Assembly (NCBI GenBank): GCA_002293045.1 | Contig: DBCM01000143.1 | Span: 1 to 14,681 of the forward strand | Reading direction: 5' to 3' | DNA from: Flavobacteriales bacterium UBA958 | GTDB taxonomy: Bacteria; Bacteroidota; Bacteroidia; Flavobacteriales_D; Crocinitomicaceae | DNA: 14,681 bases | In this document: positions 6,420-14,298 of the stretch, in pieces | Position numbering within the stretch: position 1 is the stretch's first letter | Layout: the number at the start of each line of letters is the position of its first letter | The notes under the pieces: generated by a model | What the model was told of the DNA's origin: nothing | What the model saw: only the letters and a program-made list of their open reading frames with translations | The model's database searches: none | Translations under genes and position numbers: made by a program

Positions 6420-9400
6420 TTATTGCTTAATAAATTGTTTCGTATACACTTGGTTCTTCGTTACAATGCGGGCAATGTACGCTCCAGAAGGAAGACCGAC
6501 AAGATTCACATTAGATTCGGCAAAGTTTTGCGACGCGGTCATTTCCTCGGTCAACCATTTTCTTCCCATCATGTCGTAAATTTCTAGGGTTGCTTCGTTA
6601 TCGACAAATCCAGAAATCTCAATGGTCGTTTCACCGCTCGTCGGATTCGGGAATACGGCAATTTCGTGATCTAACTTATTTTCATTCAAGCCAACGCCAA
6701 AGCCTACGGAAAAATCATAGCGGTGGTAGTGACCAAAATCCCCTGGGAATAATTCAATGTAGCTTCCTCCCACATAGCGTAAGCGCATTTGGCCGTTGGT
6801 CTCCCCTTCTACTTGCGCTGAATACCAAAACGATAAGCCGTCATGATCCGTATCCTCGATGATAATGCTGTAACATCCTGGGGCAAGGTCAAAGGTATCC
6901 TTGTATTGCGTTTGATTGGCTAATTGATTGCGTTGAAAGATGATATTTCCTGCTCCATCGATTAATTTGTACGAATTCTCCACCGCCTTGTTGTTCGTGG
7001 TTAACCAGGCGAAGAACGGACCATTGATTACTTCGGGCGCATCGAATTTTACTTGTTTCACGCTATTTTGAAGGTATTCATCGTTTCCAAGGGTTCCATT
7101 CACATTGCTAACATAGGCCGTAAAGGTTTCTGTAGAATCCATATCCATCCAAAATGCAATGTCATTTACTGGGATTTCTACCACTTCTTCTTCCATAAAT
7201 CCTAAGCTTCCTGTCCAATTGAATTGAATTTCATTGCCATAGGTAATCCAACATCGGATAAAACATGATGTTAGGGCGTTGGCGCCGGTATTTCGCAGCA
7301 CCACTCTTGGATTTGAACAGGTCGGATTGAATTTGCTGTAGTATTCCCAATTGTTCGGATTCAATACGTCAACAATCGCGGCATCCGTTTGGAAATTTGG
7401 CGCCGAATAGGAAATCAAGTCGAAAGCACCAATATAGTTACCTCCTGCCGTTCCCGGATCTCCTGGAGGAACCGTTGTAATGCTGTAATCGATGGACACC
7501 GTATCTCCAGGTTGTACAAAAGGTGTTAGTTCAAAATCGAAATCCTTCACCCGATCTCCAGGACACCATCCTTCCCGCGCATAGGGCCAAGTACCTCCTT
7601 GACCAATGTTTGGATTATCACCACACTCGTTGGTTTGCCAAATATTCCAATTAAATCGTGGAGTTCCGTCGATTGATATGCGGTGGTCATTCGGTACCCA
7701 TTCGCAGCAGGCCATGTTACCGACTTGCCCGTGACCTGACATCCTCGTCTTTATTTTAAACATTTGAGAGGTATCTGAAAGCACCACTGGTTTATTTTGT
7801 AGCACCAAGTCGTTGGCCATCTGCCCATAATTATACGACCTCCAATCTGCCCAAATCGGTTCACGCTTGTGAACATCTCTCGGAGGAATTCCTTTGATAA
7901 ACGCAAATTTCAAATCCAAAAGCTCTTGCGTATTGTGGGCAGCTAAATCAACTACACCATGCAGATACTGCTGATAATCTGTCACATCATAAATCCAACT
8001 GAATCCATTCGGACCTAAATCGAAGTTGATGCCGTAAGGCGTAATATATCGAGCAATTTCCACGTCTTTTACAATTTCATACGGTTGCTCATGGTAAAGA
8101 ATGGTGTCATTAATTAATTGCAAATCGGAGCCAACCGCACTCGTTGTTACTACTGCGCCTTGCGGACTAAAGGTGTAAGAAGAACCTTGTGGTACACCGC
8201 GGTAGCTGTTCACGATTTCGAAATGACGATTCACTGCTGCTTGCTCAAAAATCACGACAGGTTCAATTGGTTTGGATTGCAATACTGTGGTTGATTGCAC
8301 CGCACCCGAAACGGTTCCTTGTCCAAAAGCAACTACAGGACGTTCAGCAAGGGTTTGAACCCCTGCTACTGGCGATGTCGCCTTGATCATGGAACCTGTA
8401 ATTGGATCAAAGCCCTCGGAAAGCATTAACTTGTAATCGTTCGGGGAACGGTCATCGGCATAATTCACATCATCAAAATCATAATAGGTCATCAAGGCAT
8501 TATAATTCGGATGCGTATTATCAATCTTTTCTTTGAAATTCGCTAAAATCGTAGCGGAATCTAAGGCAGCCTTGAACACACGAAATTCATCCACTTGTCC
8601 TTTCCACTTGATGCCATAATCACGACTTGCCCCGAGCACAAAGCGATGGATATATCCAACCGGACGGTTCAAATTCGTTCCACTGTGCCATGTGTGTCCA
8701 TTTTTGTAAATAAACATTTGACCGGTACTTTGCTTTTTCACAAAGGCCCAATGATTCCAATTGTTATCAATTTCCGCTGCATTCATGGGTTTGTTGATTC
8801 GGTCATACCCGGTATGATTTCCTGCATCCCAATAAATGTTGTTGTTGCTCCAGGGCATGTGTATGTTTAACACGCGGTTGTTCAAGGTATCGTATGCTTC
8901 AAGAATGGTTGTATTTGTTCCATTGTTCGCATTTCCTTTCGCCCAAAACTCGATGGTAACATCTCCTGCAATTAGAGTGTCAGAAAGTTCAAGCATGCTG
9001 TAATTCGTTCCATCAAATTCAATCACGCCATTTCGTCCATCCACATAATTCGAAGAAGCGCCAGCGCCAGTTTCCACCTCAAAACTGTACTGTGATGCGG
9101 TGGGAGTTTCTGTATCAAAACTCAACTGAACGATTAAATTGTCAGTACCATTCCACGCAAAAGGCTGAAAAAACAAAAAGCGATTCGATCCAAGTTGCAT
9201 GGAGCCTGGACTTACTTGTTGATTGTAAACATTTACAAATGCACCAGTCACCAGCTGGGATAAGCTGCTTAAATTGGTAGCAAGAAGGCTTATATTCGGA
9301 AAATCTATGCCTTCATTTTGCGCTAAACTTGAAACGAACAATGACAGCGACTGAATATCACCCGCCTGTACGCCTGCAGCAAGTAATTCTTGGGCCGTTA

Positions 9401-9899
9401 CCAAAAACTGATACGTTCCTCCATTACTTTGGGTGTGAAATGGTAAGATACTGTTTCCATTACTGATGTTTACTGCAAAATCCTGCAATACTTCACCAGT
9501 TCTGAAGGACTGACTCCGTTGATACACATTCGAAAACGCTGTTCCGGCATTCACTGAATTGTAGTTGATCAATGCAGGTGCTTGAAAATTAGAAAGATAC
9601 TTAGCTCCCTCACGCTTGACGGAATCAAAATTTCCAGTGTGGTCAAATACACGCGTATAGGTTAAATAATCCCATTCTCCACAATCGTACTGATCCCAAG
9701 TAGTCAAAGGGCTACATTTCAATTTGTAATACATCAGTACCTTCTCGAAGCGCTGTGTATCTAAACTTGCGGGAAAGGTGAACTCGTCGTGACGGTTGGT
9801 TATCGAATCAAAGGTAAAGGTCTGCACCCAAGTGGTATCTTGCGATAAAACCCTTGAAAACAAGGTGATTGTGAGCAGGGAAGTAAGTAAAATTCTCAT
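6420..9899 (-). CDS. T9SS-secreted peptide-N-glycosidase F-like protein with LamG domain (1159 aa)
   Basis: Signal peptide at residues 1-19 (ILLTSLLTITLFSRVLS, then Q20). Residues about 25-95 resemble the start of Flavobacterium PNGase F, including the disulfide pair C62/C73 and DCGEWD, whose D77 aligns with catalytic D60. A long insertion follows (about 100-610) with a beta-rich T9SS-cargo-type domain (about 125-280) and a LamG/concanavalin-like domain (about 286-450). The PNGase F alignment resumes at VEIARYITPYG (613-623) and continues through ACCEWVPNDH (E733 aligns with E206) and NECGDNP...GTWPYAREGWCPG (C759/C779 align with C231/C252). The end is a T9SS type A sorting domain (about 1078-1159, VFPNPTSGETTIEI ... 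YTKQFIKQ). PNGase F cleaves N-glycans from asparagine; activity here is unproven because the partner of E118 is not evident. It is the first gene of the operon. Confidence 0.87.
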   Translation of the reverse strand: MRILLTSLLTITLFSRVLSQDTTWVQTFTFDSITNRHDEFTFPASLDTQRFEKVLMYYKLKCSPLTTWDQYDCGEWDYLTYTRVFDHTGNFDSVKREGAKYLSNFQAPALINYNSVNAGTAFSNVYQRSQSFRTGEVLQDFAVNISNGNSILPFHTQSNGGTYQFLVTAQELLAAGVQAGDIQSLSLFVSSLAQNEGIDFPNISLLATNLSSLSQLVTGAFVNVYNQQVSPGSMQLGSNRFLFFQPFAWNGTDNLIVQLSFDTETPTASQYSFEVETGAGASSNYVDGRNGVIEFDGTNYSMLELSDTLIAGDVTIEFWAKGNANNGTNTTILEAYDTLNNRVLNIHMPWSNNNIYWDAGNHTGYDRINKPMNAAEIDNNWNHWAFVKKQSTGQMFIYKNGHTWHSGTNLNRPVGYIHRFVLGASRDYGIKWKGQVDEFRVFKAALDSATILANFKEKIDNTHPNYNALMTYYDFDDVNYADDRSPNDYKLMLSEGFDPITGSMIKATSPVAGVQTLAERPVVAFGQGTVSGAVQSTTVLQSKPIEPVVIFEQAAVNRHFEIVNSYRGVPQGSSYTFSPQGAVVTTSAVGSDLQLINDTILYHEQPYEIVKDVEIARYITPYGINFDLGPNGFSWIYDVTDYQQYLHGVVDLAAHNTQELLDLKFAFIKGIPPRDVHKREPIWADWRSYNYGQMANDLVLQNKPVVLSDTSQMFKIKTRMSGHGQVGNMACCEWVPNDHRISIDGTPRFNWNIWQTNECGDNPNIGQGGTWPYAREGWCPGDRVKDFDFELTPFVQPGDTVSIDYSITTVPPGDPGTAGGNYIGAFDLISYSAPNFQTDAAIVDVLNPNNWEYYSKFNPTCSNPRVVLRNTGANALTSCFIRCWITYGNEIQFNWTGSLGFMEEEVVEIPVNDIAFWMDMDSTETFTAYVSNVNGTLGNDEYLQNSVKQVKFDAPEVINGPFFAWLTTNNKAVENSYKLIDGAGNIIFQRNQLANQTQYKDTFDLAPGCYSIIIEDTDHDGLSFWYSAQVEGETNGQMRLRYVGGSYIELFPGDFGHYHRYDFSVGFGVGLNENKLDHEIAVFPNPTSGETTIEISGFVDNEATLEIYDMMGRKWLTEEMTASQNFAESNVNLVGLPSGAYIARIVTKNQVYTKQFIKQ

Positions 9900-9915
9900 A
9901 AATTCGCTATTTTAG

Positions 9916-9923
9916 CAAAAATA
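9916..9923 (-). promoter_or_regulatory. -7 box of the putative operon promoter
   Basis: The minus strand reads TATTTTTG here, an exact TAnnTTTG match, 16 nt before the ATG at 9899 and within the 116-bp divergent gap to lon. No clear TTG lies 17-21 bp upstream; the nearest candidate is a weak TTTCG about 20 bp away. It is the best candidate promoter for the eight-gene minus-strand run. I saw no equally good box pointing toward lon in the same gap. Confidence 0.4.
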
Positions 9924-10015
9924 CAATACTTGGCAGTATAAAACGAAATTCGGACAATATTTCCGTATTGGTTTGATGGCATGCGGATTGAGCCGAACAG
10001 TAACATCTAGATTAA

Positions 10016-12523
10016 ATGAGGTTCACCAAAAGAATCCTTGTATTTAATCTGCCAAAATGTCAACTTATGGACGAACAAATAATGCACATAAACCTCTTGT
10101 CTAAAATCGATAACGATTCAGAATTTATTCCATTAATCACCGCGGAAGAAGAGGAATCAGTAAACAACCAAGCCTTTCCTGAAGAGTTAGCTATTTTACC
10201 CCTTCGAAACAATGTACTTTTTCCAGGCGTGGTGATTCCCATTACGGTAGGACGTGATAAATCGATTAAACTGATTCAAGATTCGAACAAGGGAAATAAA
10301 ATCATTGGGGTAGTTTCTCAAAAAAACCAAGAACAGGAATCACCTAATTTCAATGACTTACACACGGTTGGTACGGTGGCGCAAATCATACGCTTGTTAA
10401 AAATGCCTGACGGAAGTTCTACGGTAATTATCCAAGGGAAACGGAGGTTTGAAATTGAAACACCCCTACAAACAGAGCCTTACATGAAAGCAAAAGTTAA
10501 GGTGTTCAAGGAGATTAGTATTTCCAAAAAAGACAAAGAGTTAAGTGTAATGATCAACACGATCAAAGAATTAGCCTTGCAAATCATCCGCGATAGTCCG
10601 AACATTCCTTCTGAGGCACAATTTGCGTTAGGAAACATTGATAGTCCCACCTTTTTGGTGAATTTTATTTCCTCGAATATGAACGCCGACGTTTCTAAAA
10701 AGCAAGAAATGCTTGAGGAAATGGATATGAAAAAACGCGTGATGATGGTAATGGAGCATCTAACGATGGAAGTGCAGATGTTGGAAATGCGCAATGAAAT
10801 CCAAAACAAGGTGAAACGCGACTTGGATCGCCAGCAACGAGAATACTTCCTGCATCAACAAATGCGCACAATTCAAGATGAATTGGGTGATAATCCACAA
10901 GACCAAGACGTCGCTGAGTTTAGAGAACGTGCTACGGCAAAGAAATGGAATGAAACTGTAGAGAAAGCGTTTTACAAGGAATTAGACAAATTACAGCGAA
11001 TGAACCCACAGGGGGCAGAATATACCGTTCAGATGAATTTCTTGGATGTCATGCTCGACCTCCCATGGAATGAATACACCAAGGATAACCTCGATTTGAA
11101 ACGTGCCAAAAAAGTATTGGAGCGCGACCATGCAGGATTGGAAAAAGTGAAGGAACGCATCCTCGAATATCTAGCCGTATTGAAAATTCGTGGGAACATG
11201 AAATCTCCAATCTTATGCTTTTATGGTCCTCCGGGAGTTGGTAAAACATCCTTAGGAAAATCTATTGCCGAAGCATTGGGAAGAAAATATGTGCGCATGT
11301 CATTGGGTGGACTTCATGATGAAGCGGAAATTCGAGGCCATCGTAAAACCTACATCGGCGCGATGCCTGGCCGTGTAATCCAAAGCTTGAAAAAAGCGGA
11401 ATCCGCCAATCCTGTGTTCGTATTGGATGAAATCGATAAACTCGGTCGTGGATTTCATGGCGACCCCTCTTCTGCCCTATTAGAAGTGTTAGACCCGGAG
11501 CAAAATGGGGCATTCTATGATAACTATGTAGAAAATGAATTCGATTTATCTAAGGTACTTTTCATTGCCACCGCGAATAGCCTAGGTGACATTCAAGGTC
11601 CGTTGCGCGACCGGATGGAAATCATAGAAGTGAATGGATACACCGTTGAAGAGAAAATTGAAATTGGAAAGAAGCACCTCATACCAAAGCAACTTGTAGC
11701 GCACGGATTAAACGCCAAGCAGTTTGAAATTGAAAAAGCAGCGCTTGAACAAGTGGTATTATCGTACACCAATGAATCTGGTGTTCGGGGGCTTGATAAA
11801 CAACTGGCCAAATTAGTGCGATCAAGAGCTAAACAAATTGCCAATGAAGAAGCGTTTGAATTAGTCATCAAACCAAGTGATTTATTTACCTTTTTAGGGG
11901 CGGGACGAAACCAAAGTAAGAGCATTGCGAACGATGTGGCCGGAGTTGTAACCGGGTTGGCTTGGACCGCAGTTGGTGGAGACATCTTATTTATTGAATC
12001 TTCCATTTCTCAAGGAACCGGTAAATTAACCCTTACAGGAAACTTAGGCGATGTCATGAAAGAAAGTGCGGTAATTGCCTTAGCCTTTCTGAAATCTCAC
12101 AGCGATTGGTTGAGTTTACCTCAAGCGGTATTTAACGACCACGACGTTCACCTGCATGTACCCGAGGGCGCTACGCCAAAAGATGGCCCGAGTGCTGGAA
12201 TCACCATGCTTACATCGTTAGCGTCGTTATTCACCCAACGTAAAGTGAAAAAAGATTTGGCCATGACAGGAGAAATAACCCTGCGTGGAGAAGTGCTGCC
12301 GGTGGGTGGAATCAAGGAAAAGTTATTGGCAGCGAAACGTTCTGGCATTAAAGAAATCATCATGAGCAGCAAGAACAAACAAGACGTAGACGAGATTGAA
12401 GCGCGTTACTTGAAGGGATTGAAAATTCACTACGTGGAAACCATGAAATCTGTGCTAGACATCGCCTTAACGAAAGAAAAGGTATCAGAGCCCATTGTTA
12501 TTGAACCGAAGAAGAAAAGTTAA
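10016..12523 (+). CDS. lon: ATP-dependent protease Lon (835 aa)
   Basis: Full-length LonA serine protease, a cytoplasmic homohexamer that unfolds and degrades misfolded and regulatory proteins. The N-terminal substrate-binding domain begins at about residue 55 (LAILPLRNNVLFPGVVIPITVGRD). The AAA+ module has Walker A GPPGVGKT (404-411) and Walker B VFVLDEIDK (467-475; D471, E472). The C-terminal protease domain has the Ser-Lys dyad: S726 in PKDGPSAGITM and K769 in GGIKEK, 43 residues apart as in E. coli Lon (S679/K722). Start choice: an in-frame TAA directly precedes ATG 10016, so this is the longest form. ATG 10067 (MDEQIMHINLLSK) is an alternative, because the first 17 residues do not look like other Bacteroidota Lon starts; neither has a Shine-Dalgarno sequence. 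Transcribed divergently from the secreted-protein operon and convergent with the helicase gene, whose stop overlaps its own. Confidence 0.97.
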   Translation: MRFTKRILVFNLPKCQLMDEQIMHINLLSKIDNDSEFIPLITAEEEESVNNQAFPEELAILPLRNNVLFPGVVIPITVGRDKSIKLIQDSNKGNKIIGVVSQKNQEQESPNFNDLHTVGTVAQIIRLLKMPDGSSTVIIQGKRRFEIETPLQTEPYMKAKVKVFKEISISKKDKELSVMINTIKELALQIIRDSPNIPSEAQFALGNIDSPTFLVNFISSNMNADVSKKQEMLEEMDMKKRVMMVMEHLTMEVQMLEMRNEIQNKVKRDLDRQQREYFLHQQMRTIQDELGDNPQDQDVAEFRERATAKKWNETVEKAFYKELDKLQRMNPQGAEYTVQMNFLDVMLDLPWNEYTKDNLDLKRAKKVLERDHAGLEKVKERILEYLAVLKIRGNMKSPILCFYGPPGVGKTSLGKSIAEALGRKYVRMSLGGLHDEAEIRGHRKTYIGAMPGRVIQSLKKAESANPVFVLDEIDKLGRGFHGDPSSALLEVLDPEQNGAFYDNYVENEFDLSKVLFIATANSLGDIQGPLRDRMEIIEVNGYTVEEKIEIGKKHLIPKQLVAHGLNAKQFEIEKAALEQVVLSYTNESGVRGLDKQLAKLVRSRAKQIANEEAFELVIKPSDLFTFLGAGRNQSKSIANDVAGVVTGLAWTAVGGDILFIESSISQGTGKLTLTGNLGDVMKESAVIALAFLKSHSDWLSLPQAVFNDHDVHLHVPEGATPKDGPSAGITMLTSLASLFTQRKVKKDLAMTGEITLRGEVLPVGGIKEKLLAAKRSGIKEIIMSSKNKQDVDEIEARYLKGLKIHYVETMKSVLDIALTKEKVSEPIVIEPKKKS

Positions 12524-13725
12524 TCCCACGTTTCCGTATCGTTATCTTTCATGAGTTTTATCCAGTTTTCATCGGGATCAAGTTGATCACGCAAGATTTC
12601 TGCGTATTCGTCGGCATTCAATTCAAAACGAGCGACTTCAGTTCCCGTGTATGCTTCAATGGCATCCAATAAGGGAATCTCCCCAGTACTGCAAAAACTC
12701 AAGGCTTGCCCTCTGCGGTTTCCCCTACCCGTTCGACCACAGCGATGCACATAATTTTCAGGATTATCCGGGATGTCATAATTGATTACATATTCTACCT
12801 CAGGAATATCAATTCCTCGACACGCCACATCCGTGGTTACTAAAACTTTGTTGGCACCGGAACGAAAGCGTTCTAAAGTATTAAAGCGTTCGCTTTGCTC
12901 TTTCCCGCCGTGTAAAATTTCAACCGAAATACCAATGCGCTCCATGGCTTTTTGCACGCGTTCTGCACGCACCTTAGTTCGAACAAAAATCATAAACCGT
13001 TCATCTGGATACTCCGTCAAGATATTTTCCAGAAAAAATCGCTTGTCATCCATCTCCACCATCATGACCTGATGATCCACATTTTTTGACACGGGATTTC
13101 CCGGGGTAATTTGAATTCGAATGGCATCTTTTACCACATCGTAGGCCAAGGATTTAATCTTCTTATTGATGGTTGCTGTAAAAAACAAGGTTTGCAAATA
13201 CCGAGGCAACTTACGTTTCGCATCGACAATGTCTCGTGCAAAGCCTAAATCAAGCATTAAATCTGCTTCATCGAGCACCCACATCTTTACGGTAGAAATA
13301 TCTAAATACCCTTGAGCGATCAAATCGAACATTCGCCCGGGTGTGGTAATTAGGATTTGGGTGTTTTCTTTCAGCTTTTTAATCTGACTTTCCTGCTCTA
13401 CTCCACCGATTAAGGAAAGAATGCTAATGGATAAGTGCTTGCTGAGGTCCAGAAAAACCTGCTCAATTTGTCGTGCTAATTCACGGGTTGGGACCATGAC
13501 CAAGACCTGAACTCCGGATTTTCTGGCATAGCCATTGACTTTATGAATCAAGGGAATTGCAAATGCCGCGGTCTTTCCGGTTCCAGTTGGCGCTACCGCC
13601 ATGACATCCTCGCCGTTGAGAATGTGTGGAATAACCTTGAATTGAATGTCTGTGGGGCGCTTATACCCTAAGTCTTCAATGGCTTGTAAGATAGATGGAT
13701 GGATGGGATAATCCTTGAACTTCAT
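12520..13725 (-). CDS. DEAD-box ATP-dependent RNA helicase, RhlE-like (401 aa)
   Basis: Two RecA-like domains with the full DEAD-box set: Q motif around YKRPTDIQ (21-28), motif I APTGTGKT (45-52), Ia PTRELARQI (79-87), TPGR (128-131), motif II DEAD (152-155), motif III as TAT (183-185) in place of the usual SAT, motif V TTDVACRGIDIP (297-308) and motif VI HRCGRTGR (327-334). Such enzymes unwind short RNA duplexes with ATP during ribosome assembly or mRNA decay. There is almost no C-terminal extension (about 50 acidic residues ending DNDTETWD), unlike the basic tails of many RhlE/DeaD proteins, so its targeting partner is unknown. It starts 22 bp after the SRPBCC gene and its stop interlocks with that of lon. 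The exact subfamily is not certain. Confidence 0.93.
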   Translation of the reverse strand: MKFKDYPIHPSILQAIEDLGYKRPTDIQFKVIPHILNGEDVMAVAPTGTGKTAAFAIPLIHKVNGYARKSGVQVLVMVPTRELARQIEQVFLDLSKHLSISILSLIGGVEQESQIKKLKENTQILITTPGRMFDLIAQGYLDISTVKMWVLDEADLMLDLGFARDIVDAKRKLPRYLQTLFFTATINKKIKSLAYDVVKDAIRIQITPGNPVSKNVDHQVMMVEMDDKRFFLENILTEYPDERFMIFVRTKVRAERVQKAMERIGISVEILHGGKEQSERFNTLERFRSGANKVLVTTDVACRGIDIPEVEYVINYDIPDNPENYVHRCGRTGRGNRRGQALSFCSTGEIPLLDAIEAYTGTEVARFELNADEYAEILRDQLDPDENWIKLMKDNDTETWD

Positions 13726-13729
13726 AGCT

Positions 13730-13737
13730 CAAAGGTA
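13730..13737 (-). promoter_or_regulatory. Possible -7 box for the helicase gene
   Basis: The minus strand reads TACCTTTG, an exact TAnnTTTG match, ending 4 nt before the helicase ATG at 13725. The region 17-21 bp upstream lacks a clean TTG, so only half of the promoter is supported. If real, the mRNA would start at or next to the start codon, independent of the upstream SRPBCC gene. Chance occurrence of this degenerate 8-mer is quite possible. Confidence 0.3.
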
Positions 13738-13747
13738 CGCAATCTCC

Positions 13748-14203
13748 TTAATTTTGATTGAAAAGCTTTTCTACTACTTCAAATCGGTAAGCAAAGATGG
13801 ATTCTAGTTTTTTCCGAACAAACAAGGAATGCATTAATCTTCCCAATACCCCAAGCGGCAATTGGTAACTCACGATATCCGTCATTTCTACGGAATCTCC
13901 CAAGTCTTTAAAATGATGCTCGTGATGCCAAATGGTGTAGGGACCAACCCGTTGTTCATCCACAAAGAAGGCATTATCTCTTACCGTTTTAATCTCCGTT
14001 ACCCAGCGCATCGGAATACCGAGCAGAGGTTTTACGGTATATTCAATCATAAGCCCTTCGTACATTTTTTCAGGCACCTCGGTGCGGACCACGAAGCCCA
14101 TGGAAGAAGGGGTAATTTTAGACAGGTTATTGGGCGAGGAGAAAAAATCCCAACACGTGTCTATGTTGGCTTTTACGAGTTGGGTGCGTTTGAGTTGGTA
14201 CAT
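13748..14203 (-). CDS. SRPBCC (START/Bet v1-fold) family protein (151 aa)
   Basis: The sequence begins with the hallmark of polyketide-cyclase-like and coenzyme Q-binding-like SRPBCC proteins: an initial beta strand (QLKRTQLVKANIDTCWDFFS) leading to SPNNLSKITPSSMGF, then alternating strands (MRWVTEIKTVRDNAFFVDEQ; GPYTIWHHEHHF) and a long C-terminal helix (about 115-147). This fold makes a hydrophobic pocket for a lipid or other small molecule; ligand and function cannot be told. No signal peptide, so it should be cytoplasmic. It precedes the helicase gene by 22 bp on the same strand and may share a transcript with it. The length is normal for the family. In some genomes close homologues sit beside cell-division-inhibitor or epimerase genes, which are not present here. 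Confidence 0.85.
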   Translation of the reverse strand: MYQLKRTQLVKANIDTCWDFFSSPNNLSKITPSSMGFVVRTEVPEKMYEGLMIEYTVKPLLGIPMRWVTEIKTVRDNAFFVDEQRVGPYTIWHHEHHFKDLGDSVEMTDIVSYQLPLGVLGRLMHSLFVRKKLESIFAYRFEVVEKLFNQN

Positions 14204-14255
14204 GAACCTATAACACTAGGCATTAAAAAAAGTTCTTTACTAATATAAACCTAAA

Positions 14256-14271
14256 TACTGTTCGAGCAGTA
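14256..14271 (-). terminator. Weak hairpin after the DUF1566 gene
   Basis: The minus strand can pair TACTG with CAGTA around a 6-nt loop (CTCGAA), about 27 nt past the stop of the DUF1566 gene, and then reads TTTAGG rather than a clean U tract. The stem is only 5 bp. It could be a weak terminator, or an imperfect palindromic operator upstream of the SRPBCC gene. The rest of the 14204-14298 gap holds nothing else I can name except TAGGTTTA (14253-14246), one base short of a -7 box. Confidence 0.2.
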
Positions 14272-14298
14272 AGATAAATCTTTGAAGGGGTAATCTAC

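Noticed and set aside
9958..10015. A promoter for lon in the divergent gap (for example TATTTCCG, or TTG-N17-TAGATTAA ending at the ATG)
   Set aside because: Neither matches TAnnTTTG at more than about two thirds of the fixed positions; not strong enough to annotate.
11593..12006. 137-codon open frame on the minus strand opposite lon
   Set aside because: It lies wholly inside the Lon AAA+/protease coding region, has a low-complexity Ser/Ala composition and no recognisable motif; it is a shadow of the codon usage of lon.
13760..13771. Perfect palindrome GAAAAGCTTTTC
   Set aside because: It encodes part of the conserved C-terminal helix of the SRPBCC protein (EKLF), is only 12 bp and has no loop or U tract; probably chance.
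13862..14248. 128-codon open frame on the plus strand opposite the SRPBCC gene
   Set aside because: The SRPBCC product has a clear fold-level match and normal length, while the antisense frame has no motif and runs over the intergenic gap by chance.
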